DNA from: Conidiobolus coronatus NRRL 28638
Lineage: Eukaryota > Entomophthoromycota > Entomophthoromycetes > Entomophthorales > Conidiobolaceae
NCBI GenBank assembly: GCA_001566745.1
Contig: KQ964440.1
Coordinates: 149,901 to 213,900 of the forward strand
Length of the DNA: 64,000 bases
Direction of reading: 5' to 3'
In this document: piece by piece, positions 33,216 through 42,727 of the stretch
How positions within the stretch are numbered: position 1 is the stretch's first letter
Layout of the letters: the number at the start of each line of letters is the position of its first letter
Position numbers and translations under genes: made by a program
Notes under the pieces: model-generated
Database searches by the model: none
The model's input: only the letters and a program-made list of their open reading frames with translations
What the model was told of the DNA's origin: nothing

Positions 33216-34278
33216 GTATAAATGACGACTAAGATACACCAAATTTTCTAGTTTACGACTTGTTTTACGACTTTTTACCGTTTTGTCTCGTTAGAGCTAT
33301 GGGAGCGGGAGTGGCTATACCCTGTGCCTCGTCGCTGGTAGCATTCAACATTGTCTGCCCAGCAGGGGAACCACTACCCCTGCAACCCCCACCCCCTTGG
33401 AATAGAAAGACATTTAGAAGAAGAGTTTAAACTATTTTTCTTATATATCTTTAGGGAATAAGAGGGATATTTTTCTAAGTAGTAAATTCGTAGTATTTTT
33501 ACCCTTTATTTTGATAAAAATGCCTTAAACTCTTAAAACAGGAAAGAGAAGGACAATTTATAACCTAGTAACAATGTATGCATGTTAAACTAGAGTGTAA
33601 AGTTTAATAAAAGATGTAGTTTCGGCGGGTTTTCGGCGGCTGCAGCGGTACGCTTATAACCTAGGTGCATTGCCTTCTTATCCCGTGAGGTTATGGCGGC
33701 GGTGGGTTTATCCCACTCATTGGGCAGTGGCTTGTGCCACTTATGGCTGGCTATGCTAAGGCTATACCACTTCATTGCTCATTGTAAGACAAATTCTTTT
33801 ACAGAAAATATTTTATACTAATTGTTGTTGGAGGGAGTCCCAAGAGTTCTACGAAGTAGTCATTCCCCGCGAAACAACGAAGTTGTGAGTCCCCAAAGTT
33901 GCTTAATTGATTCTTTTATAGATAAATAAGGTTTCTAATGATGTACGCTAATTTAAAAAGTTTGTTTAATAACCGGGATTCCTTCGATTTCTAGACGATG
34001 GAGCTTTATGTGAAGCGTTTGAAGTTGGGGTTACTTAAGATTAGCTCATTGACTTTAATCAAGTTTAGTAGAAATGATTATAGAAGGCTGTAGGCTGCCC
34101 AGTCTTTTATCATTATTAGCTAAAGTTATCTAAGAACGTATTTAATGAAATAGCAGGAAATGTATCAAATACATTAAACACTCTGCGGTTTATAGGGATC
34201 TGGACGATACTGACTTGAAGCTGAACAATGTTACTTTGTATATTTTTTGAATTCTTTATATTATAATAATAGTTTGAG
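33216..34278. other. Stretch without a recognisable gene
   Basis: About 1.06 kb between the first Cys/His-cluster gene and the nuclease-like gene on the same strand. Two GC-richer islands (33290-33410 and 33620-33780) stand out in AT-rich surroundings and share the word GGCTATACC. No frame in them is convincing. Confidence 0.4.
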
Positions 34279-35118
34279 ATGTCGGAATCAAAGAGATCAA
34301 GAAAGGAAATTGACTATAAAGAAAAGAGCAGCTCTGAAGATGAAGAAAACTATGAGATTCCAGAAGATACTTCTGGTTGGAGAAAGAAAGATATCAAACA
34401 CTTCAACATTAAATTTGTTGGGATGGATCCCAAAAAAGATATAAATAACCTACCTGATGAATATAAAAACTTTGTTTTGGAAGATTGGGATGAAAGCAAA
34501 ATAAAATATTCTGATACTACTTCGTTAGATAAGCTAAGCAAAAGCATTATTAATAAGCTGAGGGGTATACTAGGAATAACGAGAACAGGAACTAACCGGG
34601 AAATAAAAGTAGATAGTTTTATCTATTATATGTTCAACAAATTGGGGCTTAATGATGACCCCTTTGATATGTTCGCTCAATATAAGTGTGGCTTCGATAC
34701 AGAAGAGAAGACATTCACATCAAAACCCGATTTTATTATATTTAAGGATAACAGTATAACTATAATAATAGAAGATAAGCATAGATTCAATGCTGGATTA
34801 TTTAACGAATGGGGGGAGTACCAAACCATTGGAGAAATAATAACTTGTGCGGCTCACGTTATCAGTGAAAAAGGAATAACAGAATCATTTACTGTCAACG
34901 CTATTAGAGTAATCGGTACAAAGTTTACTTTTTACAAAGCGAATGTTTCCAGGGAATATATCTTAGAAAGTTATGAACTTAAATCTAAGTCAAGAAATAG
35001 TTTAATAGTAGAGAGATACCCCATGAAAAATAAATCAGACGTTATTGGCGCTCTAAATTTTTGTAATATAGAAGACAGACTTAACATACTTAAATCGATC
35101 TATTCCATATCTTTATGA
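34279..35118 (+). CDS. PD-(D/E)xK nuclease-like hypothetical protein (copy A)
   Basis: This intact 279-residue protein starts with an acidic, basic-patched N-terminus (1-40). It has a restriction-endonuclease-like core: REIKVDSF (107-114), SKPDFIIF with D151, IIIEDKH with E165 and K167, and a following helix with Q182 and the GEIITCAAH segment. A strand pair VIGTKFTFYK (211-220) and a C-terminal motif LNFCNIEDRLNILKSI (259-274) complete it. It is clearly paralogous to the reverse-strand gene at 38201-39142. Its stop codon lies only five bases from the stop of the convergent Cys/His-cluster gene. The catalytic triad appears complete. I do not recognise a named family; a DNA-cutting role is inferred from the motif. 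Confidence 0.65.
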   Translation: MSESKRSRKEIDYKEKSSSEDEENYEIPEDTSGWRKKDIKHFNIKFVGMDPKKDINNLPDEYKNFVLEDWDESKIKYSDTTSLDKLSKSIINKLRGILGITRTGTNREIKVDSFIYYMFNKLGLNDDPFDMFAQYKCGFDTEEKTFTSKPDFIIFKDNSITIIIEDKHRFNAGLFNEWGEYQTIGEIITCAAHVISEKGITESFTVNAIRVIGTKFTFYKANVSREYILESYELKSKSRNSLIVERYPMKNKSDVIGALNFCNIEDRLNILKSIYSISL

Positions 35119-35123
35119 GTTGT

Positions 35124-36170
35124 TTAGCAAAGTTTTTCCTCGTTCAAGGGCTCCGAACTATTGCTGAGCTGGTCAAATTGAGGGATTTGCTTGTTAAAGG
35201 CCAAGAATTCAGCTAGAAGCTTTGCGTTTGACGCCATCTCCTTCTCACACGCCTTCAAATATGCATTTGCGTCTATTTTGGAAAAAGTAGCATGATTGTT
35301 TGAATTTACAGTAATCGGACCAGGGTTGGTATAATCAACTAATTCACGTACCGTTGAAGTCCCCCTTTCAAGAGCTTGAATAACTTTAGCTAATACTATC
35401 TGACCTATAAACTCTTCTTTAATATTGTAATTGTAGAAATTGAGGTTTTTTTGCTTCCTTAACTCTAACACTACAGTAGGTGAGAATCTTTTAAGCGCCC
35501 CGGACTCTTTGGAGTATTTACAGACCAAGGACCACCTGTGCTCTGTGTTAGAGTGGTTATTTTCTAGAACAACCACATTTGTACTGTCCAGATATACATT
35601 GTTATACAAGTGTTTGAGTTCACAGGGCGAACTATAATATTCGTTTGCAGGTTCTTTGGGTAAAATTGTAAGTTGGACCTCTCCAACAACTTCGATCTGC
35701 GCAGTATTTACTTGTGTTTCCAAAACTTGTTTTTTTGGACTATTAGATGCAGAGGAGTCAGTTGACTTCGGAGTGGGCTCAGGTTCGATATTTTGAGAAG
35801 GGGCGCCAGGGCCAGGTTCTGAAGAATTTATTTCTCCAGACTTGATGGTTGATGGTGTCTTGGAAAATGTTTTTGTACTATTTTTTTCAGTATGGCACTT
35901 ACATCTATCCCCGATGTAATTCATAGTTCCGCTCGAATCATTTTTAATACGATTCCTAGGCCTTAGGCACTTCAGGTGTTTATTCTTGCCTTTTTTATTT
36001 TTATAAGAACACCTATCAATCAAAATGGTCTCTAATCCTTCAACAATCTGATATAAACATTCTTGTGGTGATTTGAAGCTTTGTCTATAACTCGCCAATA
36101 AGGTGTCGAGGTGGCGAATTACCCCTGATAGTGTGAGTTTGTTAGCTATGTGTTGGGATTGACTTTTCAT
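35124..36170 (-). CDS. Hypothetical protein with C-C-C-H cluster and NVYLDS domain (copy 2)
   Basis: A 348-residue paralogue of the protein at 32205-33197. The start is placed at the ATG at 36170; the same frame extends upstream to 36392 but that part reads as a hydrophobic antisense of a PMT relic and is probably not translated. The zinc-like cluster is RCSYKNKKGKNKHLKCLRP followed by GDRCKCH (C54, C68, C90, H93). A long Ser/Pro/Thr linker leads to LKHLYNNVYLDSTNVVV, WSLVCKYSKE and VVLELRKQK, collinear with copy 1. The two copies differ widely outside these blocks, so the duplication is not recent. It converges tail to tail with the nuclease-like gene, with five bases between the stop codons. 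Confidence 0.6.
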   Translation of the reverse strand: MKSQSQHIANKLTLSGVIRHLDTLLASYRQSFKSPQECLYQIVEGLETILIDRCSYKNKKGKNKHLKCLRPRNRIKNDSSGTMNYIGDRCKCHTEKNSTKTFSKTPSTIKSGEINSSEPGPGAPSQNIEPEPTPKSTDSSASNSPKKQVLETQVNTAQIEVVGEVQLTILPKEPANEYYSSPCELKHLYNNVYLDSTNVVVLENNHSNTEHRWSLVCKYSKESGALKRFSPTVVLELRKQKNLNFYNYNIKEEFIGQIVLAKVIQALERGTSTVRELVDYTNPGPITVNSNNHATFSKIDANAYLKACEKEMASNAKLLAEFLAFNKQIPQFDQLSNSSEPLNEEKLC

Positions 36171-36295
36171 TACGCTGAAGAGGCAGATGAGCAATATTAA
36201 CCTTAATATTTTTAATCTTAATCTGTATATTTCAATTAATTTAGAAAAGATAACCTCAAAGATGTATTGAAAGCTATAAAAACCCCAGGCAAATT

Positions 36296-36401
36296 TAATG
36301 AAGATTTTGCTGTAGATGTAAAGAACGACCAAGTCCAGCATTCTTAATAGTAACGTTAGAACCAAAAGCAATAGTTCTTGGTCCTTTACCAATAGAGCTT
36401 C
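36296..36401 (-). pseudogene. Protein O-mannosyltransferase MIR-domain fragment
   Basis: The reverse strand reads GPRTIAFGSNVTIKNAGLG and then a stop. This matches the entry of the first MIR repeat in fungal PMT enzymes (P-x-x-IAFGS-x-VT-x-KNAG-x-GGG). Only about 35 codons remain, in a frame different from the overlapping upstream extension of the neighbouring gene. Confidence 0.45.
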
Positions 36402-36593
36402 TATATTGATTTCAGCTTGCCTCTGGGGTGTATTCGAATGGCATAAACGAGCTTGCGTGCATGATGTATGTGCAAAGTCTATAAAAAGGGATATATCAAA
36501 TCGTTAACTGAAATGTCTTCTTTTCTGAGGCCTTTAGGTGTTTTTGAGATAAAGAAGCATCTCCAGCCAAAGAGAGCGGCAATGCAGATTTTG

Positions 36594-36782
36594 ACGAAAA
36601 ACATTTGGAGAAAAAGAATTATTGACTTAAAGCCAAATGGTCGTGATATACCCCTCACCGAAGAAAATAAGCAAGAATACATCCATTTAATCACACAGCA
36701 AAAGTTAACTGTGGCAATTAAGGATCAAATCCACAAAGATTTTTCATCAATTCAAAGACTACCCTCGGCTCACACTTGGTAA
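36594..36782 (+). pseudogene. HECT ubiquitin ligase fragment
   Basis: The frame contains IIDLKPNGRDIPLTEENKQEY followed by LVTQQ-like and AIKDQIHKDF segments. This is the strongly conserved LKPNGRDIPVTEENKxEY block at the N-lobe to C-lobe transition of HECT ligases. It then jumps to RLPSAHTW, which resembles the LPxAHTCFN catalytic end, so a large part is deleted. No other part of the ligase is present nearby. Confidence 0.75.
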
Positions 36783-36845
36783 GTTTTATCTATTAGATTT
36801 TATAAAAATAAACCATATACTTAACCTGGAAGGGTGTTGGTTACT

Positions 36846-36965
36846 CCTTAGAGTATATTTGGGTTCAAGTTGTAATATAAGTTCCGTGATTACTCCTAAG
36901 CAGCCTAAATTACTCAGGGCAAGGTTCAATTCGTCTAATTTTTGACAAAGTTTGTAAGGTGTGCC
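36846..36965 (-). pseudogene. D-arabinono-1,4-lactone oxidase (ALO1) fragment
   Basis: The reverse strand reads LCQKLDELNLALSNLG and continues without a break to CLGVITELILQLEPKYTLR. In ALO1-type aldonolactone oxidases these two blocks lie about 70 residues apart (the FAD-binding LxNLGSI segment and the later SLGCLGxIT segment). The internal deletion has joined two similar LxLG words. The remainder of the gene is absent. Confidence 0.65.
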
Positions 36966-37019
36966 ATGTGGTCCGATACCTGGGAATCTAAGCAAGCAGT
37001 GGAACTTTTAGAAACCTGG

Positions 37020-37870
37020 GTTGATATCGAAGTAGAAATAATAGGGACAGTTCCTGATAAATGCACAATTTTTAAGAGTAACCTCTTGCCACTAAAAATG
37101 ACTTTTAAAACAATTGATTTCAGTAATGATATCGACTTAAGATTTGATACACAAAGTACATACATGGCAATTGCAACTCTTATTGATTCATTGGAGACAA
37201 CAATTAGCCAGGTCAAGCAACAAATTGGTGATAGCAAAGCAATAAATTTCTTTATGGGCAGGCAATATGGTGACAATGAAGGCTTAAGTTATAATGATTA
37301 TAAATCAATAAACAGGACTAGCAATTTAGAGGACATACAATAAATGTACAGTGCTCAAAGGATGACACCGATGGATTAGAACAAAGGCAGATATACACAT
37401 TATTAACATTATTCTCAAGTATTAAAACAAGTGGGAATGACTTCATGACAGGTGTAAGTGATCTTTGTGAAACCCTATTAGAGCCATTTAAGGGAGAATT
37501 CAGGGAATATAATAGATGTATGTTTAATGAAGGTTTGATATTGAATGAGGAGGTGGATAAGGCAATTTAAAAATGAGAATACAGAGGATATTAATGAAGT
37601 GTATAAGATTATAAGGGAATATCCATCATATTGGTATGCATTCAACCAATTCCTGATAGCAGAACAATTGTGTCATTTTACACAATTTACACACACAAGA
37701 GGGAGATTATGGGCGAGGGGTATCTATTTTTTTGCACAAATTGGAGAAGAATCACATCGACAAAGACCACATTCACTAGAGATCAGTTCTATTCCACTCT
37801 ATCTACAGGATCCACAGCACTATTAAGGTGTATAGATGACTTGAAATTTCTAAACAGGTTACCATATTAG
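37020..37870 (+). pseudogene. Second, broken bunyavirus L-like relic
   Basis: Several consecutive segments are collinear with the intact L-like protein at 9807. The first (about 37020-37310) matches its residues 178-262, including TYMAIATLIDS and a RQYGDNEGLSYND block. A second (about 37370-37560), in another frame, matches residues 384-448. A third (37575-37690) matches 608-643, and the last (37707-37850) matches 706-745 with FFCTNWRR. The pieces between are deleted and at least three frame changes occur. The residues differ at roughly half the positions by eye, so it comes from a different virus lineage or an older insertion. The endonuclease site and the polymerase motifs are not present. 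Confidence 0.88.
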
Positions 37871-37972
37871 GAAATTTCCTTTTTAGGAAAGCTGTTTTAT
37901 ATTTCCAAATAAGGAAAGCTGTTTGATTATTTTCAACAAAATTACCATATAAGGAAACGTGTTTGGAAATTT
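37859..37972. repeat. Cluster of AAGGAAA-x-TGTTT repeats at the end of the L-like relic
   Basis: The word AGGAAAGCTGTTT occurs twice, and a third related copy reads AGGAAACGTGTTT. TTACCATAT precedes the first AGGAAA and the third. A 12-base palindrome AGGAAATTTCCT lies at the left edge. The repeats start exactly where similarity to the L protein ends. Confidence 0.7.
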
Positions 37973-38200
37973 ACAATAAATACAACTTAAACTAAATTTT
38001 CCACGAAATAATCTCAAAATTTTTCTTGATTATTGTTGCCTTGTAATCCCCGGAGGATATCCTTAAAAATATATATAATTAGACTTTAAAGTAATATAAC
38101 AGATGTTCTTTGTTATAATAACACTAGGGTATAAACAGTCAAAGTCTGTAATCATAGCATTATTTTTTTAATTTTAGGGAATCAGGAAAGAAGTGTAGAT

Positions 38201-39142
38201 TCAAGAGTTTTTCTTCTTGTCAAATAGTTGAATAGATTTAAAAGTTTGTAATATTATTAATCTATCTTTTGGGTTACAAAAATCTAAAGCTTTTATAGGT
38301 GCAATTGTATTTTCATCTTCATCATATATTGAGGGATATCTATAAATAGTCATGCTATTTTTTGTTGGTAACTTTTTATAACATTCTTCTGTATATTGTT
38401 TAGATACTTCAGAGTGATAAAACGTAAACATTGTACCTATTATTCTAACAGCGCTGACTTTTATAGGAAATACTATTTTTTCAGAATTGTATTCTATCAG
38501 CTGAATAGTATGGTACACACATCCAAACATTTCGCCAGCTATTTGATTTTCACTCCAATTATTAAAATACCCAGTATTATCTTTGTGTTTATCTTCTACT
38601 ATTAACAGGACGTATTTCCCACTGTTAATAACTATAAACTCAACTTTTGAAGTTATTTTGGAATTTTTAAATAAAGCTGAATACTCATATTGTGGATACA
38701 TTATATAAGGATATTTGTCAAACCCAAGCATATTGAGTAATGACATCACAAATCCATCAACTCTTACTTCCTTTTTAGCAGGACCATCAGATAGATTGAT
38801 AATATATTTTATCTTCATTATAAGCGATGCAACAGATCCATCCAAAAGTTTTAATTCATTAGAATTAATATTGTTAATTTTATTTCTATCAAAATCTTTC
38901 AGCTCTAAAATTTTGAATCTATCTTCCACTATATTCTCATTGTTAGCATCACCCTGCGACAAGAACGAAGAATTAACACTCTCAATATTTTTTATTTCAA
39001 TATTCAATGCTTTTATATGCTCATTTTCCCAACTACTTGTATCACTAGGAATGTCGCTAATTGTTTCAATAATAATATAGTCTGAGCTATTTGAAGTCTC
39101 GACCTCTTTATAATTAATTCCTTTTCTTTTACGTGTTTGCAT
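38201..39142 (-). CDS. PD-(D/E)xK nuclease-like hypothetical protein (copy B)
   Basis: A 313-residue paralogue of the protein at 34279. Shared blocks, in order, are an N-terminal RKRKGINYKE, an IPSDTSSWE segment, KEVRVDGFVMSLLNMLG (124-140), ITSKVEFIVI (163-172), LLIVEDKHKDNTGYFNNW (179-196), SENQIAGE with Q200, AVRIIGTMFTFYHSEVS and ALDFCNPKDRLIILQ. In this copy the first acidic residue of the core is glutamate (E168) instead of aspartate; E183 and K185 are kept. The frame is intact with an ATG start. It faces the Cys/His-cluster gene at 32205 across the inner pair. Confidence 0.65.
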   Translation of the reverse strand: MQTRKRKGINYKEVETSNSSDYIIIETISDIPSDTSSWENEHIKALNIEIKNIESVNSSFLSQGDANNENIVEDRFKILELKDFDRNKINNINSNELKLLDGSVASLIMKIKYIINLSDGPAKKEVRVDGFVMSLLNMLGFDKYPYIMYPQYEYSALFKNSKITSKVEFIVINSGKYVLLIVEDKHKDNTGYFNNWSENQIAGEMFGCVYHTIQLIEYNSEKIVFPIKVSAVRIIGTMFTFYHSEVSKQYTEECYKKLPTKNSMTIYRYPSIYDEDENTIAPIKALDFCNPKDRLIILQTFKSIQLFDKKKNS

Positions 39143-40097
39143 TTAGCTCTGTTTTGTTTAATTTATCATTTGTATATTTAATTTTATTTGTATTTACACG
39201 TCTCGACTACATCTAAAATGATTTTAAAATACAAAACCATTCTCTCTAAAATTGAAACATTTTTAATAAGAGTTATAGTTATTTAAGGAAGTACAGGGAA
39301 AAAGGAAGATATTAAGTCTTCTTACATTCCTAACAAAGTATTCAAAGGTCGATGAATATACTGGATCTTCCCCTGTTCCTAATTTCACATTAATAAGCCA
39401 CATTACCCTCTCAAGCTTAGAGTTACGCATTCTCTATTTTAGTCTAAAGGTAACGGATAATACTCAACTAAACAGCGGAAGCTGATATTCTGGAGCACGC
39501 TAAAACCCCCGTAAGTCGCAACCAAAACAATATACGACATTGGTGGAGAATCGTTTGCGCCCCTCAAGATAGCAATGAGATGGACATCGATGATGAATAC
39601 GCAATTAAGGATGGGTTTAAGATAAAAAGAAGAAATCAAGAAGAGGATTCATCGAAGGGGCAGTAACTAAAGAAAATATGGTGAAAATACATTATTACAG
39701 CTCTCATCTCAAACAAGAGCAGAATTAACAAGATTTTAGTAGTAGAAGCCGCTGGGTATTATGAAAATAACGTTCGGAATTGTCGCTACCGCTTTTATGT
39801 CCATAATGCCGCAACCACATCTGATGAATCTTGGACCGCTCAAGTTAACAGATTTGTGAAGGTAAACGGTATCACTAAATCTTCAAACCTTTTGGCGTAA
39901 GCCACATTTGAATGCTGGTAATTGTTGCTTTTGAAAGCGATGTCGATTTCAACGATAAGGGTGCCAATACTTTTAAATTTATTCAATCAAACTAGATATG
40001 TATAAGGGATTAATATTTAATACTGGTATCGCTTCTCTTTATTATTAAACTAAACTGCCCTCTTACTTCTTCAGTCTCCTTCTCCCACACATATAAT
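39143..40097. other. Stretch without a recognisable gene
   Basis: The forward strand has two open pieces of coding character, around 39460-39665 (ends EMDIDDEYAIKDGFKIKRR) and 39740-39895 (contains VRNCRYRFYVHNAATTSDES). I recognise neither, and both stop abruptly. The rest is AT-rich. Confidence 0.4.
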
Positions 40098-40750
40098 ATG
40101 AACTCTATGTCTCCAACCGATAGAGACTCATTTGACTCCCAGTTTGGAACCCAAAATCTCAATCCAAACAACACCGAACTCGTCTTAAAGGGTGGAGTTG
40201 GCGAAATTTGTGTTGGTGGGACTTATGTAGCCAAAGGATATCTTAATAACGAATCTTTAACTCAGGAAAAGTTTATTGATTATACTACAGCTGAAGGAGT
40301 TCAAATCCGGTTTAAGTGTTTCCACTCAATATTTATCTCATCTCGAGAATTGACCTCTACTGAAAGCCTTATTATCAATCAGGATATGACTATTTCCAAG
40401 TTGGTTTTGGAAAAGATAGATCTCGAAAAAATTCAGAGTCATTGTATTCATTTGCAGCAGAGTATGGTAACTACTACTTTGGCAAGTGATAAAAATGAAT
40501 ATATAAGCACTTGGTGCGCTAAATTGCCAATCGGTCAAGTTGTTTTAGATGGCTGGAGTTCGAACAACACACTCACTAAAGTCGACAAATTTTATAATGG
40601 TCATAGTATTCCTGAGCCTATTAATTTCTCCAGCTTTTGCAAACATCATTGGCTTCAATTCAACGCTGGCTAAAATCACCTGGTCAAGCTTTATTTGATA
40701 CTTTATTCATCACAAATTTGGGATCCGTTTGTCCAATTGAATATCTGTGA
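40098..40750 (+). pseudogene. Non-ribosomal peptide synthetase relic (adenylation plus condensation pieces)
   Basis: A 191-codon frame starting with ATG first reads GGVGEICVGGTYVAKGYLNN and LTQEKFIDY. This is core A6 to A7 of an adenylation domain. Further on it reads VVLDGWSSNNTLTKVDKFYN, which resembles the DGWS-type segment of condensation domains, and after the stop a shifted frame reads PGQALFDTLFITN. The two parts normally lie in different domains of one module, so a large internal deletion has joined them. No AMP-binding core or carrier domain is left. It is not functional. Confidence 0.6.
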
Positions 40751-42727
40751 ACATAGTCAATAATTCCACTGCATGTTTAACCACAGAACTCTGTGTAAAT
40801 TCATAGTTTAAAGTAACACCTGGCCTAATTTTTTAGCTAATCAAAATTAACACGGTTGCATAGCGCTGATAGTTGAAGGATGAGCTACTACTGTAAGACT
40901 GAGTAGGACGAATAGCCGATGACTCAGGGCATAGATGTTGTTTACAGACCGTTCTTTCAAGTCAGATTGGCAGCTATGGAGGATGCATTAGATGCAAGGA
41001 GTGGTACGGGTAGCTCTTGGAAACTTAGTTCCCTTCAGAAAGACTTAATCTCGATCCATAAGCTCAATGCTTAATGGTGTTTTTAATAACATTGAATGTG
41101 CCGCACCCAATTCTAAGCCCTCTACTGTTTAATATTTTAATTAATCCATTCTTCGCAGTTTCTGGCAATATAATCAAAGGGTAGTTATTGAATATTATAT
41201 TCCTCGTAGACCAGAGCTTAATACTCCGATAATACAAATGGGCCTAACTCAAAATTTGAGTCATACCAAAGGAACAGTTTCAACGACCTGAGTTGTGTAA
41301 CGCCCGGTGATAACTCGAAAAACTTGAGTGGATAAATAAAATACACAAATATCAGCTTTTACTCGTTTTCAAGTTGCCGCGCTTAAGACCAATGGGGGCT
41401 ACGGTGGCTACATCTATAATGGGCAGAGACTAAATGGTGAAATTCATAATAAAAATCGGTAAAACCAGTCCTGCTCCAAGTATAGAAGAGGTTGAGGGTA
41501 AGTTAAGTTATCTTAAAGCACATTTAGGAGAAGAAGCTGTAAATGGACTCAACTTATGACTTTGAAAACGAAGAATTGGGCAATGTATTAAAGAAAGCAA
41601 CTCTGTCGACGATGTAGCTTAGAAACTTCTTTTGAAGGTGCTGTAAAGGTAATACAACAATGCTTGGGTTCAGAGGATACATGCCTCCAAGTCGGCTTAA
41701 CAAGTGAAAGCGTAGCGGTTGTGTCTTTGCGCTGCTTATTCTTCTCCATCAGTCTTGCATTTAAAAAGAGAATAATTTGCAGTTGCAGTGCTGTCGCAGA
41801 CTAACATGGTTTTGAGCAAATTTGTTTCCAACTCTGGCTGCAGCACAAGGCCCAAGAGGGGGATATCGCCGACTTAGAAGAGTTTGACTTGCCCCCGAAG
41901 AGAAACAGGTCCTCAGTTCTCTCGACCATTTGATTTATCGCAAAATCAATGACGGTGGCAATTTTTATTTAAGAGAACCAAGTTCCCTAGGGAGACAAAA
42001 TAGGCTTCTAATTACGACCAAGAAACTATAGAATTGGAAAAAAGATTCCAAGAAACTCGCTTAGCTATGGCGACAACCCAGGTAAAATGATAGCTACATT
42101 AGAGACTGCCCATCTAGGAATTTTTGCTGTATTAACTGGACTTGGAATCGGCGCTATCTTTATGTTCAAATCTTTGTCTATTTCGAGTCTAGATATTGAA
42201 TGCAAATAAGTAACACCATTACTAGATGCTTTCTCTAAAAGCGTTCTCTCTAGCGAGGGTAACAAGCAACTCTGGCAAGAGTTTTGTAAGGAGTGCGGAT
42301 CACTCGAGATCTGGAAGACGAGCAACACTAATCAATCCAACATTGATTCCTTTCGGGATGCGTTCAACTCCGGCAAGTTTAATGTTAACTTTCTCAATCT
42401 TTCAGTCAATAGGTATTGTCCATGAAGATTTAAAGGATTTAGAACGTTGGGGAATTTTTATATGATATTAATCTAATCATAATTTCACAAAATAAAATTG
42501 TAGTATATTAAGCATAAGTCAAATTCTTGAAAAGTATGGTAAGGAAATGTAGGTATGATTGATGCATGACAAGCACATGTGGATAAGTTAAATGGAAGTG
42601 GTGCCCACGTAGTTGGTCATACTGATTTTACAATTGCTGTACATGCGTAATTACGATGAGACCAAAGAATATTTGAATTAACAGAATATTATGGACAAAA
42701 TCCTAACATTCTCGAGAATGTTTTTTA
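40751..42727. other. Two-kilobase stretch with decayed, unassigned coding pieces
   Basis: Forward-strand pieces with protein-like character include about 41430-41560 (SIEEVEGKLSYLKAHLGEEA) and 42078-42440 in changing frames (MIATLETAHLGIFAVLTGLG, then FRDAFNSGKFNVNFLNLS). I could not assign them. Stops and frame changes are frequent. Confidence 0.4.

Noticed and set aside
33590..33775. 61-codon reverse frame in a GC-richer island
   Set aside because: Composition-driven; no motif and no neighbour support.
36171..36392. Upstream extension of the second zinc-cluster gene, hydrophobic
   Set aside because: The part upstream of the ATG at 36170 overlaps a PMT relic in another frame and has no counterpart in the paralogue, so it was excluded from the gene.
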